Positions 46,661 through 60,689 of a DNA stretch of 64,000 nucleotides are shown one piece after another. Source of the DNA: Pezicula radicicola (taxonomy: Eukaryota; Ascomycota; Leotiomycetes; Helotiales; Dermateaceae); assembly GCA_003008705.1 (NCBI GenBank), contig PDUO01000014.1:532696-596695 (forward strand), read 5' to 3'. The number at the start of each line of letters is the position of its first letter. Position 1 is the first letter of the stretch. A program made the translations under genes and the position numbers. Under the pieces are notes generated by a model. It worked only from the letters and a program-made list of their open reading frames with translations, made no database searches and had not been told where the DNA came from.

Positions 46661-48112
46661 GGCAGCGATATTGTGATGGTGGTCGTGAGGTCGTAAAATG
46701 GTGCGAAGGCCAGCTTCAAATATAGAGAGTTGGGTATATATGAGTTCGTAAGATGATTCGTTAAGAGTTGCGGTGTGTGGTCGCGGAGATGTTGCTGCAG
46801 GTATTGCTGTCTTTGAACAATATCTCCACTACAATACTCGTAGCACCAAGATTTTTGGGGGGGGGGGGGGGGTAAAGATGTTTGGACAAAAGTCTCTTGT
46901 GGTGTCTTGTACTGAATACAAAGACAGGAGAGTCCTTTTGCATGGGAGTGTGGCAGAACGAGAGGTCGTCGAGTGTCTTGGGTGCTATCTCCCTTTCTCG
47001 CCTCACATCCCGCTTAGCGCTGTTGACATCTTAATCGCGATTGGATTTCATGCTTTGCAGGCGGGGCTCACCGGGTTCGTTACCATCTGGCATTCCCCGA
47101 CTGGGTTCACTGTAGTACGAAGGTACGGTTGGTGCTAGCCATAGGGCGCACCACGAACACACACCTACTTAACGTACTTAGCACGTACTTAGCATACACA
47201 CCAAAAGGCAATAGAATGGGGTGCTTTCTCTGCTGGCGCGCGCTGATTGATGGAACGAAATGCGAACTGCTGACCCTATGGGATGTCTCCCTGTCACTGG
47301 GGCTGCAACGCGCTTTCTTCTCCAGGTTAACGGGTTTGGGCCGCTGACGGATTACACGGATATGTGATGAATATCTGCGCTCTCACTGTGAGGCTGTGCA
47401 GATGTGGCTTACAAAAGAGACCGATGTATTATTATCTTTCATGTGCTCGAGTACATGGAGATGTCACTCCTTGGGATATCTGGGGGGAAAATAATAGCTT
47501 TAATACAAAAACATAGCATTATTAGAACAGATGATTGGAAAGCGCCAAAACTGTCGCATTTATGCGTTGGATGACAGTGGCAAATAAGTAAACAATGCCA
47601 AAGCCTGGGAGGGAGAATGTTGGGATGAAGCCAATAACCAGCAAGAGTCATTATGAAACAATAAGCAACCTCGTCACAAAGTCATCCCATGTGAAATGCC
47701 GACATTCAGTACTTTCGTAAGCTAGTAGTAAAAAGGCCCATTCAGTAATAATCCAGCTCTACTTAATCGCAACGGACCAAAGGTCAAGTCTCGATACAGG
47801 GGCATCCCTCTTTTTTGACAACCCACGCCATAAAAGAAAACAAATAGAAATATGAGCACGTCCCCAGCTTTTCCCCTCAGTAATCTCAATTAGATACAGT
47901 AAACAGAAGGTCGAGAGAAAACCATCCCAACTCCATGTCCGAATTGTAGAAAACACCACCTGCGAAAATCAAACTCTAAAGACAGAAAACTCCATGACGT
48001 GTTCGTAGAAGATGACAAGACAGCCACATAAATGCAGTTGCTGTCATGTCGGGTCTTCTATAGAGTATAGAAAGACATGACTTGGTGCAATCATGGACTT
48101 GAAAAGTATCGC
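46661..48112. other. intergenic DNA with a G16 tract
   Basis: 5' region of the 543-aa gene and 3' flank of the dynamin-like gene. A run of 16 G lies at 46857-46872. A short tandem GTACTTAGC repeat occurs near 47176-47194. No gene is supported. Confidence 0.55.
46857..46872 (+). repeat. G16 homopolymer
   Basis: Sixteen consecutive G on the plus strand, about 200 bp upstream of the 543-aa gene start (transcribed leftward, so C16 on its sense strand). Confidence 0.9.
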
Positions 48113-51100
48113 TCATGAGTAGTCATCATCTACATCCTCTTCGAGAGACGGCGGGTGGTAGGTCTGCTGACTGTTGGCGTTCTCGTGGTTCTCTCCACAA
48201 CCTGTCTCTTCCGCAAGTTGATTAAGGCGAGCTGCAAACTTGGTCAACTTATCCTTCTCGATGTGAAGCTCCGCACGACGTTTAGCAACACCATCGTCCT
48301 CTTCCATTAGTGCACGGCATATCTCTTCGCCTATATTCCGTTAGTATAAGGCATAAGATGGGAGAACCCACACAATCAGAAAAGGAGACTTACCACCGGT
48401 GCCAATAATACCAAGTTTTTCCTCTAGGTGATAGGAGATATTATCGTGAATATCTCTGAAAAGATTGCCATGAACACTCAAGCAAACGCTGTCGACGAAA
48501 CGTTGTGCTGCAGTCAAATAGTACCCTCTGACATAGGCAGCAACGTCAATTTCATTCTTGAACTCGTCTGGGCCCAGCTCTTCATCGCTGATTCTCTCAA
48601 TGGCTTTCTTTTTGTCCTTCTGAAGTTGTACAGGGTCTTGAGCAGTGAATTTCTTTTTTCCAGTTTTTTCGAAATACTCCATCAAACATTTTGCACGAGT
48701 CAGCTTGCGTTGTTCTTTTAAACCACGCAGCTCCCTCTGCTCGTGGTCCGTGAACGTTGTAGTGTTGATAGTGTACAACTTATAAGTTTCGAGGTTGTAC
48801 AGTGACTCGACAAGTTTTCCCTGCTTGTCCACGAATTCTCGGAGAAAAGCTTGCAGCTGGCTATCAGCCTGCCTGAAGAGTGCCGTCTCTTTGTATCTCC
48901 CAAGGTGTTTGATGAGAATATGTCTAAGCTCTTGATGCATTACTTTTATAGTTTCACCAAAGAAAACTTCAAGAGGGCCTTTCCATGATTGGACACTCCT
49001 CATGCATAACTCATTGCAAACGTCAGGGTGGTTGTGGTTTGGAACACCTGGCCGTGTTCTTCGATTGATAGTATCACGGATACCTCCAAGGTCAATGAAA
49101 CCGCGACCAGCATTGGCATAGGCTTCAAAGGGAGAGCCGATAAAGGGATTCTTAACTTGTCTGGCTGGCGGCCCCATACTGTGTGAAGATGGAGCAGGCG
49201 ATGCAGATACTCGTCGAACATCGCCGTTGTGTCTCGGGATCGAGTTCAGTGAGATTGGAATTCCAGCATCGTTGATTTGTCTCTTCATACCACGATCAGA
49301 AAATCCGGATCCTTCTGCTGGACGCTTCCTGCTCAAGGGGCTCGGGGTGATCGTAACATCCGTATCGTCGTCATCATCAATTATTTCAATGACTTCCATG
49401 GCCCTACCAGGGTGTTTATCTGATTCGTGAAACAACTTGATCATTGGCTTAATATGAATGATCACGGCCTGAAACTGGTTGCAGAGCCCACCCCAGAGAC
49501 TGTGAAAGTTTTCCATGCTGTTCGAGACCGATTCTCCATTCATAAGACGTTCAACATCGTTACTAAAAGCTGTAAGATGCCTTTGAACCTCGAGTTGGAC
49601 CCTAACGTTAGCTGCGGGTAGCTCCGGGAGATGAGCTAGCTGCTCATCAATCTGGGCTGTTCGAGCACTGATCATTTGGGCGATACTTGGCATGCTATAA
49701 ATGTATTAGTAAAGATCATATAATTTGTGGATAGTTATTGCTAACCTTCTTGCAATTTGCTCTGCGAATGCCTGGGAAAGATACTCCTGGATGGCGCCTG
49801 TGCCACAACGCGAACGAAACTCACTCCATTGTCCGCACCACAAGGGATCTGTCTCAAAGAATCTTGCTTCTTGCTCGCGGGCCTTCTTGTGGTATCCAGG
49901 TTCGCTGAGGCTGGAATCTCCACTTGGCTGTTTTGTGACGAAGTAACCACGACCAACAACATGCGCACGCCCCCGAAGAACCTTCTCATACTCCTCATGT
50001 CGTCCACTGGGCAGCCGGTCAGGCATGGTCAAGACTCCGATGCATCTGTCAGTTGCTCTAAGCTCGGTAATCAAAGCGCTGGTCGAGGAGTTTCCGGGAT
50101 CAGTCTTCATTGCAACAGCACAAATGACCAGTGCATTTTCACGTTCGATGTATGTCCGGGCTAGGTTTCGAAAAACTTTGACCAAGTATTGCTCCTTCTC
50201 ATCCTCGGCAGCCTGAAAAATTCCAGGTAAGTCAAAAAATGAAAGTGCAGGGAGACCTGGGCCTGAAATCTGAACGGATATGGTGTTTGGTGAAAATTTT
50301 GCGGGGCTTGCCATCTCCTCCTTAGTAGGATCCTATTAAAAAAATTAGTACTCTGCATTTCCTAAAGCGCAAGTGTGAGAGTTAAGAGATATGCTCGTAG
50401 ACTCGTGAGATGGCGTCTTGCTTACCTCACAGCGTGCTCCACTTCCAGGAACAAACATTTTGTAGTCGAGGTTGTGGTTGAGCAAGGCAATCTGTGCCCA
50501 GCGCAGGACATCCTCAAGTTCTGACTTTGTCGTAATTGTCTTGAAAGGCTTAACTTCCATCTCCTGGCGTGCCCATTGCGGGAATGGATTGTTCTTTGTA
50601 ACATCACGCTGAGTGATACCCTGGCCTGGCTTGAATGGGACAAATCTCCACTCCTGCTCTAGAAAGACCGTACATTCCCATGTATCAGCTTGAGATGTCT
50701 TGATGTTAGTGGGGCATAACGTGCCTAAATGATCGCAAGTCAGTAAAAGAATTAACATCTGCGACTCAATGCATGACTATGATCAAAGTGGAGGCGATGC
50801 AGTTGATGAAGAATGTGAACAACAGATGAATAGATACTTACAGCGTCCATCACGCCTTGGCAAATGTATTTCAGCAAGAGCACCCATCAGAGAAGACTTT
50901 CCGGCTGACTGATCACCAACCAAGACAAGCTCGGGCAGCTTCTTAGAGATGCCATCGACACCCACTTGACGAAGATCATTTATTGCCTGGACTAAGACAG
51001 AGACTTTCTTGCCAACGACATTCAAGCCCAGGCTTGAGAAGTCGGGAACCGTAGAAACCGCCATGGTTGGTTCTCTCATGTCACGAGGCATCTGCTGTGG

Positions 51101-51368
51101 TGGTCTGGACGATCGCAGTGATACTGTTGACCAATGAAGTCAGAAGCGATTGCAAATCAGGATATGGCATTAACTTACGTGATTCTGAACGTCGCTCGCG
51201 TTCCTGGTCTTGACGTTGTGCTTGATATGATGAGAAAGATTCAACTTTCAGATTTGCATGTTCGTCGTCAAGTGTGATTGTGTTGAACGACTCATCAGGG
51301 GTCATTATCCCTCTTGGTATAAGAGTCTGCTCCCGCTTTAGAGTCCCTCGCTTACTACGAGAAGCCAT
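48113..51368 (-). CDS. dynamin-superfamily GTPase (Mx/Drp-like, fungal type)
   Basis: A 958-residue large GTPase from six exons: 51179-51368, 50842-51123, 50426-50724, 49746-50332, 48394-49694, 48113-48330. GTPase motifs: G1 GDQSAGKSS (about residues 134-142), G3 DLPG (291-294) and G4 TMPD (359-362). About 75 basic, disordered residues precede the GTPase domain. Then come the bundle/stalk region (ETDPLWCGQWSEFRSRCGTG, FQAVIIHIKPMIKLF ... CLMEYFEKTGKKKFTAQDPV) and a C-terminal GED-like helix (RRAELHIEKDKLTKFAARLN). A disordered insert (~residues 540-620) carries an acidic EIIDDDDDTDV. No PH domain or membrane helix is seen. Such proteins are abundant in filamentous fungi and mostly uncharacterised. 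Confidence 0.9.
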
Positions 51369-53033
51369 ATTTGCTGACTACGTGGATCTGAGCACAAGAA
51401 TATATATCGTCAGTTCCTGCAGATGATTGTATCATGTATGATATGAGGGTGTTGAGTCAGAAGAAACGATACGGGAATCTAAAACCTCGAGACGCAGGGC
51501 CGGAGAGGAAGTAGAGACTGGAACGGGGTTGGGGAACATACCAATAATTGGCCAGGGAAGCTAGGTAGTGTCTGAAATGGACCTGGGCTGGTTCTCCTAG
51601 TCTGCAATAGTGATATCTGGAACCTTTATGCCAGATCTGTTGTGATGCAAGATGTGATACAGAAGAGGAAGGAAGATGTGTGATGAAATATGTGGGAGGA
51701 TAGAGGTGAGTCGAGATTAGGCGAGGAGTATTGGTGAACGGTCAGCCAAAGGTGAAAGTGAATTGAGAATTCACGGCAGAGAGTTGAAGGTGAAAGCGAT
51801 AGTGCTGATATTAAGGGCTTTGTACAAGGCACTTAGCTTCTCTAGTGTATGAGTTATTGTTGGTGACAGTAGAAAACAGCTGTGGTTGCAGGCGAAAAAA
51901 GATAGATCGTTAACAGAGATTCATGTTTCTTTGCAGGCTGATAACTCGGTTTAATACCTCTCCAGCAGCTGGAGGGCGTCCCATTTCCTGCGAATCATCA
52001 CGTCCAATTCATAGAATCTACCATATTTTACGCGATGGCGACGCACTTGTAACAAACGCGCAAAGTGCTTGCATTGATTCTGAGCGATCCAGAGTCCATT
52101 GCCCAATAGAAAATCAATTAGAAGGGTTAAGAAGTCATAGCTAAGGTCAAAGTCCGCTGATCCGCAAGATCCAAGAGAGAATATTCTTGTCTTCGTTTGT
52201 GGTTCTCTGGAAGCTAACAGCTTTTGATAGAGGTCGCTAAGAAAACACACCAAAACACTATCTCTAGCTGTTAAAAAGCAGAGCAACTTTATGAAATCTG
52301 ACAACGCATAAGAGATGTGATAGCGCTGCAGCCTGCATGGGTGGCGGGTGTCGGTGTGTTTCGGTTGCATCAACCCCCGCTTTTGCAATTCATAAAAGAA
52401 GACACTCCCTTCACAGCTTTGCCAGCAAATTTGGGTGAGGAAGTTGTGAACTTCCTGTGAAGTCTTGATGAGGTTCTCTTATTTTGAATTTGAGGGCCAG
52501 GATCAGTAGGCTTGGCAAATGATTTTGGCCCTGGATTCCTTGGAATTAATTGCCACCCAGCTGCCGACTAGGAAATGAAGGAGGCAGACGTGGATATCTC
52601 GAGTTCATGTCGCGTTGCTTTCGTGACAAGAGCTGGCAATTACTAAATTGCAGTTTTTGCTTGATTATGCTGTCCATTGTGCCACTACAGCATATTCCTT
52701 TATGCAGAAATTGAAGGCTCGAATACAGAATACAATTGTACATGTAGAAGCCTCCTATGACATGTCGAATATTTTGATGATAGATGCAACAATTGAATGT
52801 AGGTGGTGTTTAAGACAAATAAAATGCAGTTCACGATGCTTTTTCTCCCGCAAAGGACAGCCAATCGATCATCACATGACGGCCCTGAAATAGATCAGGT
52901 CCGACGCTAGACTTGCCTGGGTCGGGACCCCTCGAAGGCTCAAAGCTTCAAAATAGCTGAAGTGTTCACTCTGCTTTGCGCCACCCATTTAGGCAATTGA
53001 GATTCCTGCATACTCCGTCGCATAGTCGCAACT
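51369..53033. promoter_or_regulatory. divergent intergenic region, dynamin-like gene and GMPPA
   Basis: 1.67 kb between divergent start codons. No gene is supported. Confidence 0.5.
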
Positions 53034-54524
53034 ATGTCTCTCCAAATTCCAAACAGAGCAAAGCAAAATGGCGCTCATGCTTCCACAAAGGCTGTTATTC
53101 TAGTAAGTGCGCAAACACAGGAAGAGCTGTTGCGCTCAGGGGATACTAACGAGGAGTACCCAGGTTGGTGGTCCATCAAGAGGAACACGATTTAGACCAC
53201 TGTCGCTCGATTTGCCAAAGGTAACCCCCCAAAGTCTAGTTATCACTGCTGCGCCAGCTAACCACCGGAATAGCCTCTTTTCGAAGTCGCAGGCCACCCC
53301 ATTGTCTGGCATTGTCTCACCGCTATCGCAAAGGTACCCCACATCGAAGAAGTATGCATAATTGGATACTACGACGAGTCTGTCTTCCGCGAGTTCATCA
53401 AAGATTCCTCGAAGGAATTCCCCCAAATCAAGATCGTGTATTTGCGGGAATACCAAGCTCTGGGAACAGCAGGAGGACTTTACCACTTCCGTGATGCGAT
53501 TCTTAAGGGAAAACCCGAGAGATTCTTCGTCCTCAACGCTGATGTGTGCTGCTCATTCCCATTGAATGATATGCTGAAGCTGTTCGAGGAAAGAGATGCT
53601 GAGGCAGTTATTTTGGGTACGCGTGTCAGTGAGGATGCGGCCAGTAACTTCGGATGTATCGTCTCAGACTCCCACACCCGCCGTGTCCTACATTATGTCG
53701 AGAAGCCCGAATCCCACATCTCCAACCTCATCAACTGCGGTGTCTACCTCTTCTCCACCGAATGCATCTTCCCCTCCATTCGTTCTGCCATCAAGAAGCG
53801 CACCGATCGACCCCGCCTCGTCTCTTACCCCTCCTCCGAAAACCTCGAATCGTCCTTCTTCCAAGACGACGATGATGATAGCCGAAAGAATGAGGTATTG
53901 CGACTGGAGCAGGATATTCTTAGTGATTTAGCTGATAGCAAGCAATTCTACGTCCACGAGACCAAGGATTTCTGGCGCCAGATAAAGACTGCTGGCTCAG
54001 CTGTTCCCGCCAATGCTCTCTACCTACAAAAGGCCATGCAGACTGGCTCCAAAGAGCTTTGCGCGCCCTCTGCGCATATCATTGGACCCGTCTTCATCCA
54101 CCCCACTGCAAATGTTGACCCAACGGCCAAGATTGGACCAAATGTATCCATTGGCCCACGTGTCACAATAGGACCTGGTGTTAGAATTAAGGAGGCTATT
54201 GTCCTCGAGGACTCAGAGATTAAGCACGATTCCTGCATCTTGTACGCGATTATTGGATGGAACAGTAGAGTTGGTGCATGGGCAAGAGTTGAGGGCACAC
54301 CAACACCAGTGAACAGCCACACCACAAGCATCATCAAGAACGGTGTCAAGGTGCAGAGTATCACAATTCTTGGAAAGGAGTGTGGTGTAGGTGATGAAGT
54401 TAGAGTCCAGAATTGTGTTTGCTTGCCATTTAAGGAGTTGAAGCGGGTAAGTTCTCAGTCACATTTGTACTTAAAGACAGAGTACTAACTATCGCAGGAT
54501 GTCTCCAATGAAGTTATTATGTGA
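53034..54524 (+). CDS. mannose-1-phosphate guanylyltransferase alpha subunit (GMPPA type)
   Basis: A 441-residue nucleotidyltransferase-like protein acting in GDP-mannose supply for glycosylation and wall mannan. Four exons: 53034-53102, 53164-53220, 53274-54446, 54498-54524; the last encodes just eight residues. The N-terminal signature VGGPSRGTRFRPLSLDLPKP is of the GMPPA subtype rather than the catalytic GMPPB (GGxGTRLRPLT). Next come LGTAGGLYHFRD and FFVLNADVCCSFP. After the Rossmann domain, an acidic insert (SSFFQDDDDDSRKN) is followed by a left-handed beta-helix with hexapeptide repeats (IGPVFIHPTANVDPTAKIGP, then NVSIGPRVTIGPGVRIKEAI). In animals GMPPA is a regulatory partner of GMPPB; the same role here is inference. 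Confidence 0.92.
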
Positions 54525-54982
54525 TCAAGCGATTGCAACTCTTGGGCTTGGAAGCCAATAATGGATTTAAAAGGCGTTATTTCTAGGCAGAAAATATACA
54601 AACGAAAGTTAACTCTATTGCTGGTGCGGCATGTTCAGGTTGAAAAGTCGTTAAAGAACAATTTGCATATGGTCACAAGTAGACAAAAGAAATTTGATTA
54701 CTTTTCTACTGAATTTATACCTTGTTTTTGCGGCGAACAGCCGGAAAGATAATGAGCCCAAATCTGTGACTAGTAGGTCATGCCCTTTCTATAATCACTA
54801 GTAGTAACTAAGCATAGCGATATTGAGGCTAGTGGCCTTGAAGATTTTTGTGACGCCAGAAATGGAAAGTCATCCTCCAGTCCACAGCCAAGACTAGTGT
54901 ATACTTCTTTCTATTCTACTCTCGTAATCCTCTTTCCTCTTTCCTATCATCTAGTATCTACAGTTATATGCACCATCTATAC
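54525..54982. other. short convergent intergenic region
   Basis: 3' flanks of GMPPA and the old yellow enzyme gene. No gene seen. Confidence 0.6.
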
Positions 54983-56429
<1,447 letters not shown>

Positions 56430-58063
56430 GACTGCTGTGTGGTTGCTGTGAGGTGTGGTAGAAGGAGAAGGGTTGGGAGGAATCAATTGATGTGTTTGAG
56501 TGGATGAATGGGGTGGTTTTATACCTGTAGTAGCAACAAGTTCTTACCTGTTCTCATGATGTATGTCGCTAGCAAATTAAGAGTACTGTATTGTATGCAG
56601 ATAGATGGCTAGTACCTTCCTTTAACTGGTCAAATCAGAGTAACATGTACCGTGTGGGTATTTTGCCGGAGTGAATTTGTAAGCTTGTGTACCTACCGTA
56701 GTATGTTCTACGAAGTACAGATTACAGTACCGATATCGTTCCATAATGGCGGGGTAGAATCACGAAAGAGTCGTGGAGGGGTAGTTAGCTGTTCGGGGTT
56801 ACTAGCGAGTAATTGGGTGAATTGGTGTTCTTAACTCCGAAGAATTGTAACGGCTTGTTAATATATGGCTTGACGATTTGGCTTTGAAATACAGAAGTCT
56901 TCGAGCTATTATTAAATATTCTGCTCTTCTTGATATATATAGAAATTTGTTGGGAGTTTACTTCGGTTTCGAATATGCAGAGTAAGTGACGTATCCAAAT
57001 TCGAGTTGATTCAAGTACCCAGCTTGGAAGTAGCAATTTGGTTGAATGGAAGTAGAGAGAATTACCAAGTTGAAAATGAATTGGTCAAGCTGATTGGAGG
57101 GATTTTTGTATATAGGAGCGGGTCTACGGGAGGGTTAGTCGGTTTGGGAGATCTCGTGTATATGCCCGTATTTGCTTGCTGTGGCTAGTTATAAGCTGAG
57201 CAGGGGTCGAAGTCGTTGATCTTCAGCTTTTACAAAAGCTGCTCGTCAACGTTTGAGAATCGTCGTAGCAAAATCTCTCTATTACTTAAATGGGTAGCCC
57301 TTATGTGCCTGTTAGGTAGGTATTTTCGAAGTCACGTGTTGTGCTAGCATCTCTTGCAAGCCACCTCTCGACCAGCAACGGCTACAATTGCTTGCTATCC
57401 AAGACCTCCAGATAAACGACAGATCTGAACATCAGCTGTCAATCTCTTGACATTTTGTGACAGCCATAAAAGGGGCTCTGAGCCTCGTCGGATGAGAAGC
57501 CACATTAGGAAGCGTTTCATTAAACAAACTCGACAAACAAACTTCAGCTTAGCCACAACTTGCTCCAAACAACTGCCGGCTCCAACGCGAAGTCAATACA
57601 CCCCCTTTTAGGACGAATCACACCTTGAAAATGTGGTGGCATCTAAGCTTCTTACGCGGTCCTACTCCCTGTCGGGTGCTGCAATCTGCATCTTTTGGTA
57701 TGGCCTGAATCAAATCGGGTCTGATCTTCCCCCTTGATGTCGACGACTCGACGCGACAGGCTCCTACAGGCTCCTGGTGGCTCAGCACCCTGCCCTGGGC
57801 GAGCTGGGGTTGCATCGCATCCCGGCCAACCTCGAAACTCGGCTTTCCGTACCCAAGACTTTAAGAACAAGCTCGTGTCGCCTCAACAAAAACCCGGAGA
57901 AATCCAGTCGCTTTTTGGAAATTACGATATCAAAAGACCTCAGGAATCTTCGAGGCTTCAATCCCCCTCGCGTCCGTCGGCCATCATCCTCTCGCCTAAC
58001 AACAATAAGTCTCGACCCAGCTTGCCATAGCGATTCTCCCGTCGCGTCGCTCTTCTAGATCAC
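56430..58063. promoter_or_regulatory. divergent intergenic region, OYE gene and acyltransferase
   Basis: 1.6 kb between divergent starts. Open frames at 57734-58058 lie in what is probably the acyltransferase leader and lack family resemblance. Confidence 0.5.
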
Positions 58064-59788
58064 ATGCATACCAGACATGATGGCATTTTGGAACCTAGAC
58101 TGCCGGCGGCCTCTCCTTACGCCCGCATAGCTAGAGGGTGTTTAGAGATCTTGCGGCCCTCGATTTTGACCAAAGGGCCACGGAGGAAGATTGGACCTAC
58201 GTCGTATCTTGACGGCTTGAGGGGGTTTGCAGCATTTCTGGTGTATTGGCAACACCATCAAGTATGGGCACGCGTTGCAATATCTGCTAATAACATCTTC
58301 GAGAATGGTTATGGTTATGGAAATCAGTATTACTTTGCTTGTTTACCTGGAATCCGAACCTTCTTTACTGGCGGCCACTTTGCTGTAACTGTCTTCTTCG
58401 TTATTTCAGGATATGTAAGGAAAATTAGTTCTTTGGTCTACTGCCTCTGAACTTACCCTGATTTGACTCTTTCTCTTTCCATGCGCCCTATCCTTTGCTC
58501 TTGCCCAGATCGCTTCAAAATTGCAATAACTAACTCTCTGATCATCTAGGTACTTTCTTCAAAACCCCTGGCTTTCATCCACGCGGGCAACTTCACAGCG
58601 CTTGAAGACAATATAGCATCTGCTTTTTTCAGGAGATGGCTACGACTGTTCATTCCAGTTATTGCCACAACGTTCTTATACATGACATTGTGGCACGCGT
58701 TTGGAATCTGGATAGCCTATCCCGACCATAAGTCAACGTATCTCGAAGAGATATGGAGTTGGTACATCGAGTTCAAAGATTTCAGCTTCGTGTTCAGAGG
58801 ACCCGGCGGAGCACCATGGTTTACGTACAATTTCCATATGTGGTCCATCCCAGTTGAGTTCAAAGGCTCTATTGCCATTTACACAAGTCTCCTAGCATTT
58901 TCTAGATGTAGAAGGAATGCCCGGCTGCTGTGTGAAGTAGGCCTTATCATCTACTTCCTTTACATTGTAGATGGCTGGTTTTGTGCCATGTTTATAGCAG
59001 GCCAGCTCATCTGCGACCTGGATATCCTTGCCCGGAATGATGACTTGCCTGAGTTGTTCTATAAAATAGGTCCATATACAAAACAGACTTTTTTCTACGC
59101 CATTTTCTTTATCAGCATGTATTTTAGCGGCGTTCCGGCATCCAGTTCCGATTTGGAGAATGTGTTGAGAAAAGCTCCCGGATGGTACTACCTGTCTTTT
59201 CTCAAACCCGAAGCTGTTCTCGACTTCAAATGGTTTTATCTGTTCTGGGCTTCTTCTTTCATGGTGGCGACAATTCCTCACATACACTGGCTAAAGAGCT
59301 TCTTCGAGACACGATTTAATCTGTATCTTGGCCATATATCGTTTTGTTCGTGGCCCCATTTCATTGCCCCCTGTTCAAAAGTCATTTATGAGCAGCCACT
59401 TGTCATTTCTTTGAGGAAATCACAGGTTGGTTCTTGAATCATATGAGAAGGCCTGAAAATTATAGAAGAACATATGCTAACACAGAAGACCTGCATAGCT
59501 CTCTACCTAGTTCACGGACCCGTCCTTTGGACACTGAGCGATAGGTTATATAACGCCGTTGGCTGGACCAGGGATTTCAAGAATGATGGTCTGCATGATT
59601 GGGAGAACTTATATCCACTCTCCAAAGCAGGGCCACTGGGCTTGGAAATGAGTTTTCTTGCTCCACATTTGATAATCTTGCCTTTTACTTTGTGGATGGC
59701 AGAGATAGCTACAAAGTTGTTTGATCAACCTAGTGTTAGGTTTTCTCAGTGGGCGTATAGGAAAGCGTTAGGAGTCGGGAAAATATGA
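58064..59788 (+). CDS. membrane acyltransferase, acyltransferase-3 family
   Basis: A 509-residue polytopic O-acyltransferase. Exons: 58064-58414, 58550-59425, 59486-59788. The hallmark N-terminal motif is YLDGLRGFAAFLVYWQHHQV, with the family's conserved Arg and His. It is followed by FFTGGHFAVTVFFVISGYVL, RWLRLFIPVIATTFLYM, and further hydrophobic segments up to LGHISF. The last exon has ALYLVHGPVLWTLSDRLYN. In relatives, LGHISF-like and LYLVHGP-like segments are nearly adjacent; here about 30 residues (CSWPHFIAPCSKV ...) separate them, so the second intron may be mis-modelled or the protein carries an insertion. Fungal members modify polysaccharides or small metabolites; the substrate is unknown. 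Confidence 0.85.
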
Positions 59789-60205
59789 CCTTGGCAAATT
59801 TGCCACTGTTTGAACCGTTACCTCTTAGAGTTTCTTTTGGAAAAGCTATATTTTATCTTGATTTGGAAGTCCTTCTCATCATTCTTTGGATGAAAGAGGA
59901 TGGCTTCAAAACGTGAAATTTAATAAGTCTTGGCCACGGCCAAATCACAGGAACAGAAAGAAGTGGTCTGTCAACCACTTGCTGGTCAATAGAAACAGTA
60001 CCAGAGAAGTAGCTTCAATGCTTGGCGTATCTCCGGTAATGAAGACTTGCTGAAAGGTACAGTATTCGATAATCGTCGGCCGACAATTACTTGGAATAGC
60101 TAATTATTCTGTCAATGACCTGCTTGTAACAACTCAAGTGAGTTACTCCGCACCACTGTAAGCACTAAATACTACTCTCTTAATAATAACACCCCATAAG
60201 CGTCT

Positions 60206-60289
60206 AACGGGGCTTCCGCCGCGCTATTAGCTAGTAGGAGGCCTCTAAGCGCGGCCGGCTATTATCAACGGCCCTTCCGCCAAGCGGGG
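60206..60289. repeat. GC-rich islet with two AACGG-CTTCCGCC repeats
   Basis: AACGGGGCTTCCGCCGCGC at 60206-60224 and AACGGCCCTTCCGCCAAGCG at 60267-60286 are related direct copies 61 bp apart. They flank AGGCCTC and GCGGCCGGC, which is unusual in this AT-rich spacer. Confidence 0.65.
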
Positions 60290-60600
60290 CCAAAAGTTTT
60301 CTACACAACAAATTCCCATCTCCAGACCACATTTTTCGGGTCTTGAACCTCGCGAAGATCAGGATCAGGAATGAGAGACGCCAAATTGAGGATGGGAATG
60401 CCGAAGTTTAAGTAAACGTCTGTCCCTGTGACTTTCCCGTACGAAGTGCGATCTCTCTTATCTCGCCGACCCGGACGTGCATACCAAGACTTTCTGGTTG
60501 CCCGAGAGGAGGCCTTATCGGTGTAGATAGGAGGTCTCCATGGTAATCGGTATCAACTTATTAAAACCATTTCGAAGGCTAGTGAGTGGAAGAGTGGGCG

Positions 60601-60608
60601 TATATAAA
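60601..60608 (+). promoter_or_regulatory. TATA box of the MFS gene
   Basis: TATATAAA, 82 bp upstream of the ATG. Confidence 0.5.
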
Positions 60609-60689
60609 GTGCACGAGGTGACCCTGCTCTGTGAGAGTGAGAGAGCTCACGCGACTTTCAATTAATCTTTTCGAGTATCAGTCGACGCC

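Larger units (their letters stand above)
59789..60689. promoter_or_regulatory. intergenic region with GC-rich islet and MFS promoter
   Basis: No gene is supported. A GC-rich islet at 60200-60295 stands out from AT-rich surroundings. A TATATAAA box at 60601-60608 lies 82 bp before the transporter start. An inverted copy of the GTAACTCACTTGA motif is near 60131. Confidence 0.5.

Noticed and set aside
57734..58058. Two overlapping open frames upstream of the acyltransferase
   Set aside because: Pro/Arg/Ser composition without motifs, both frames equally open; most likely leader sequence.
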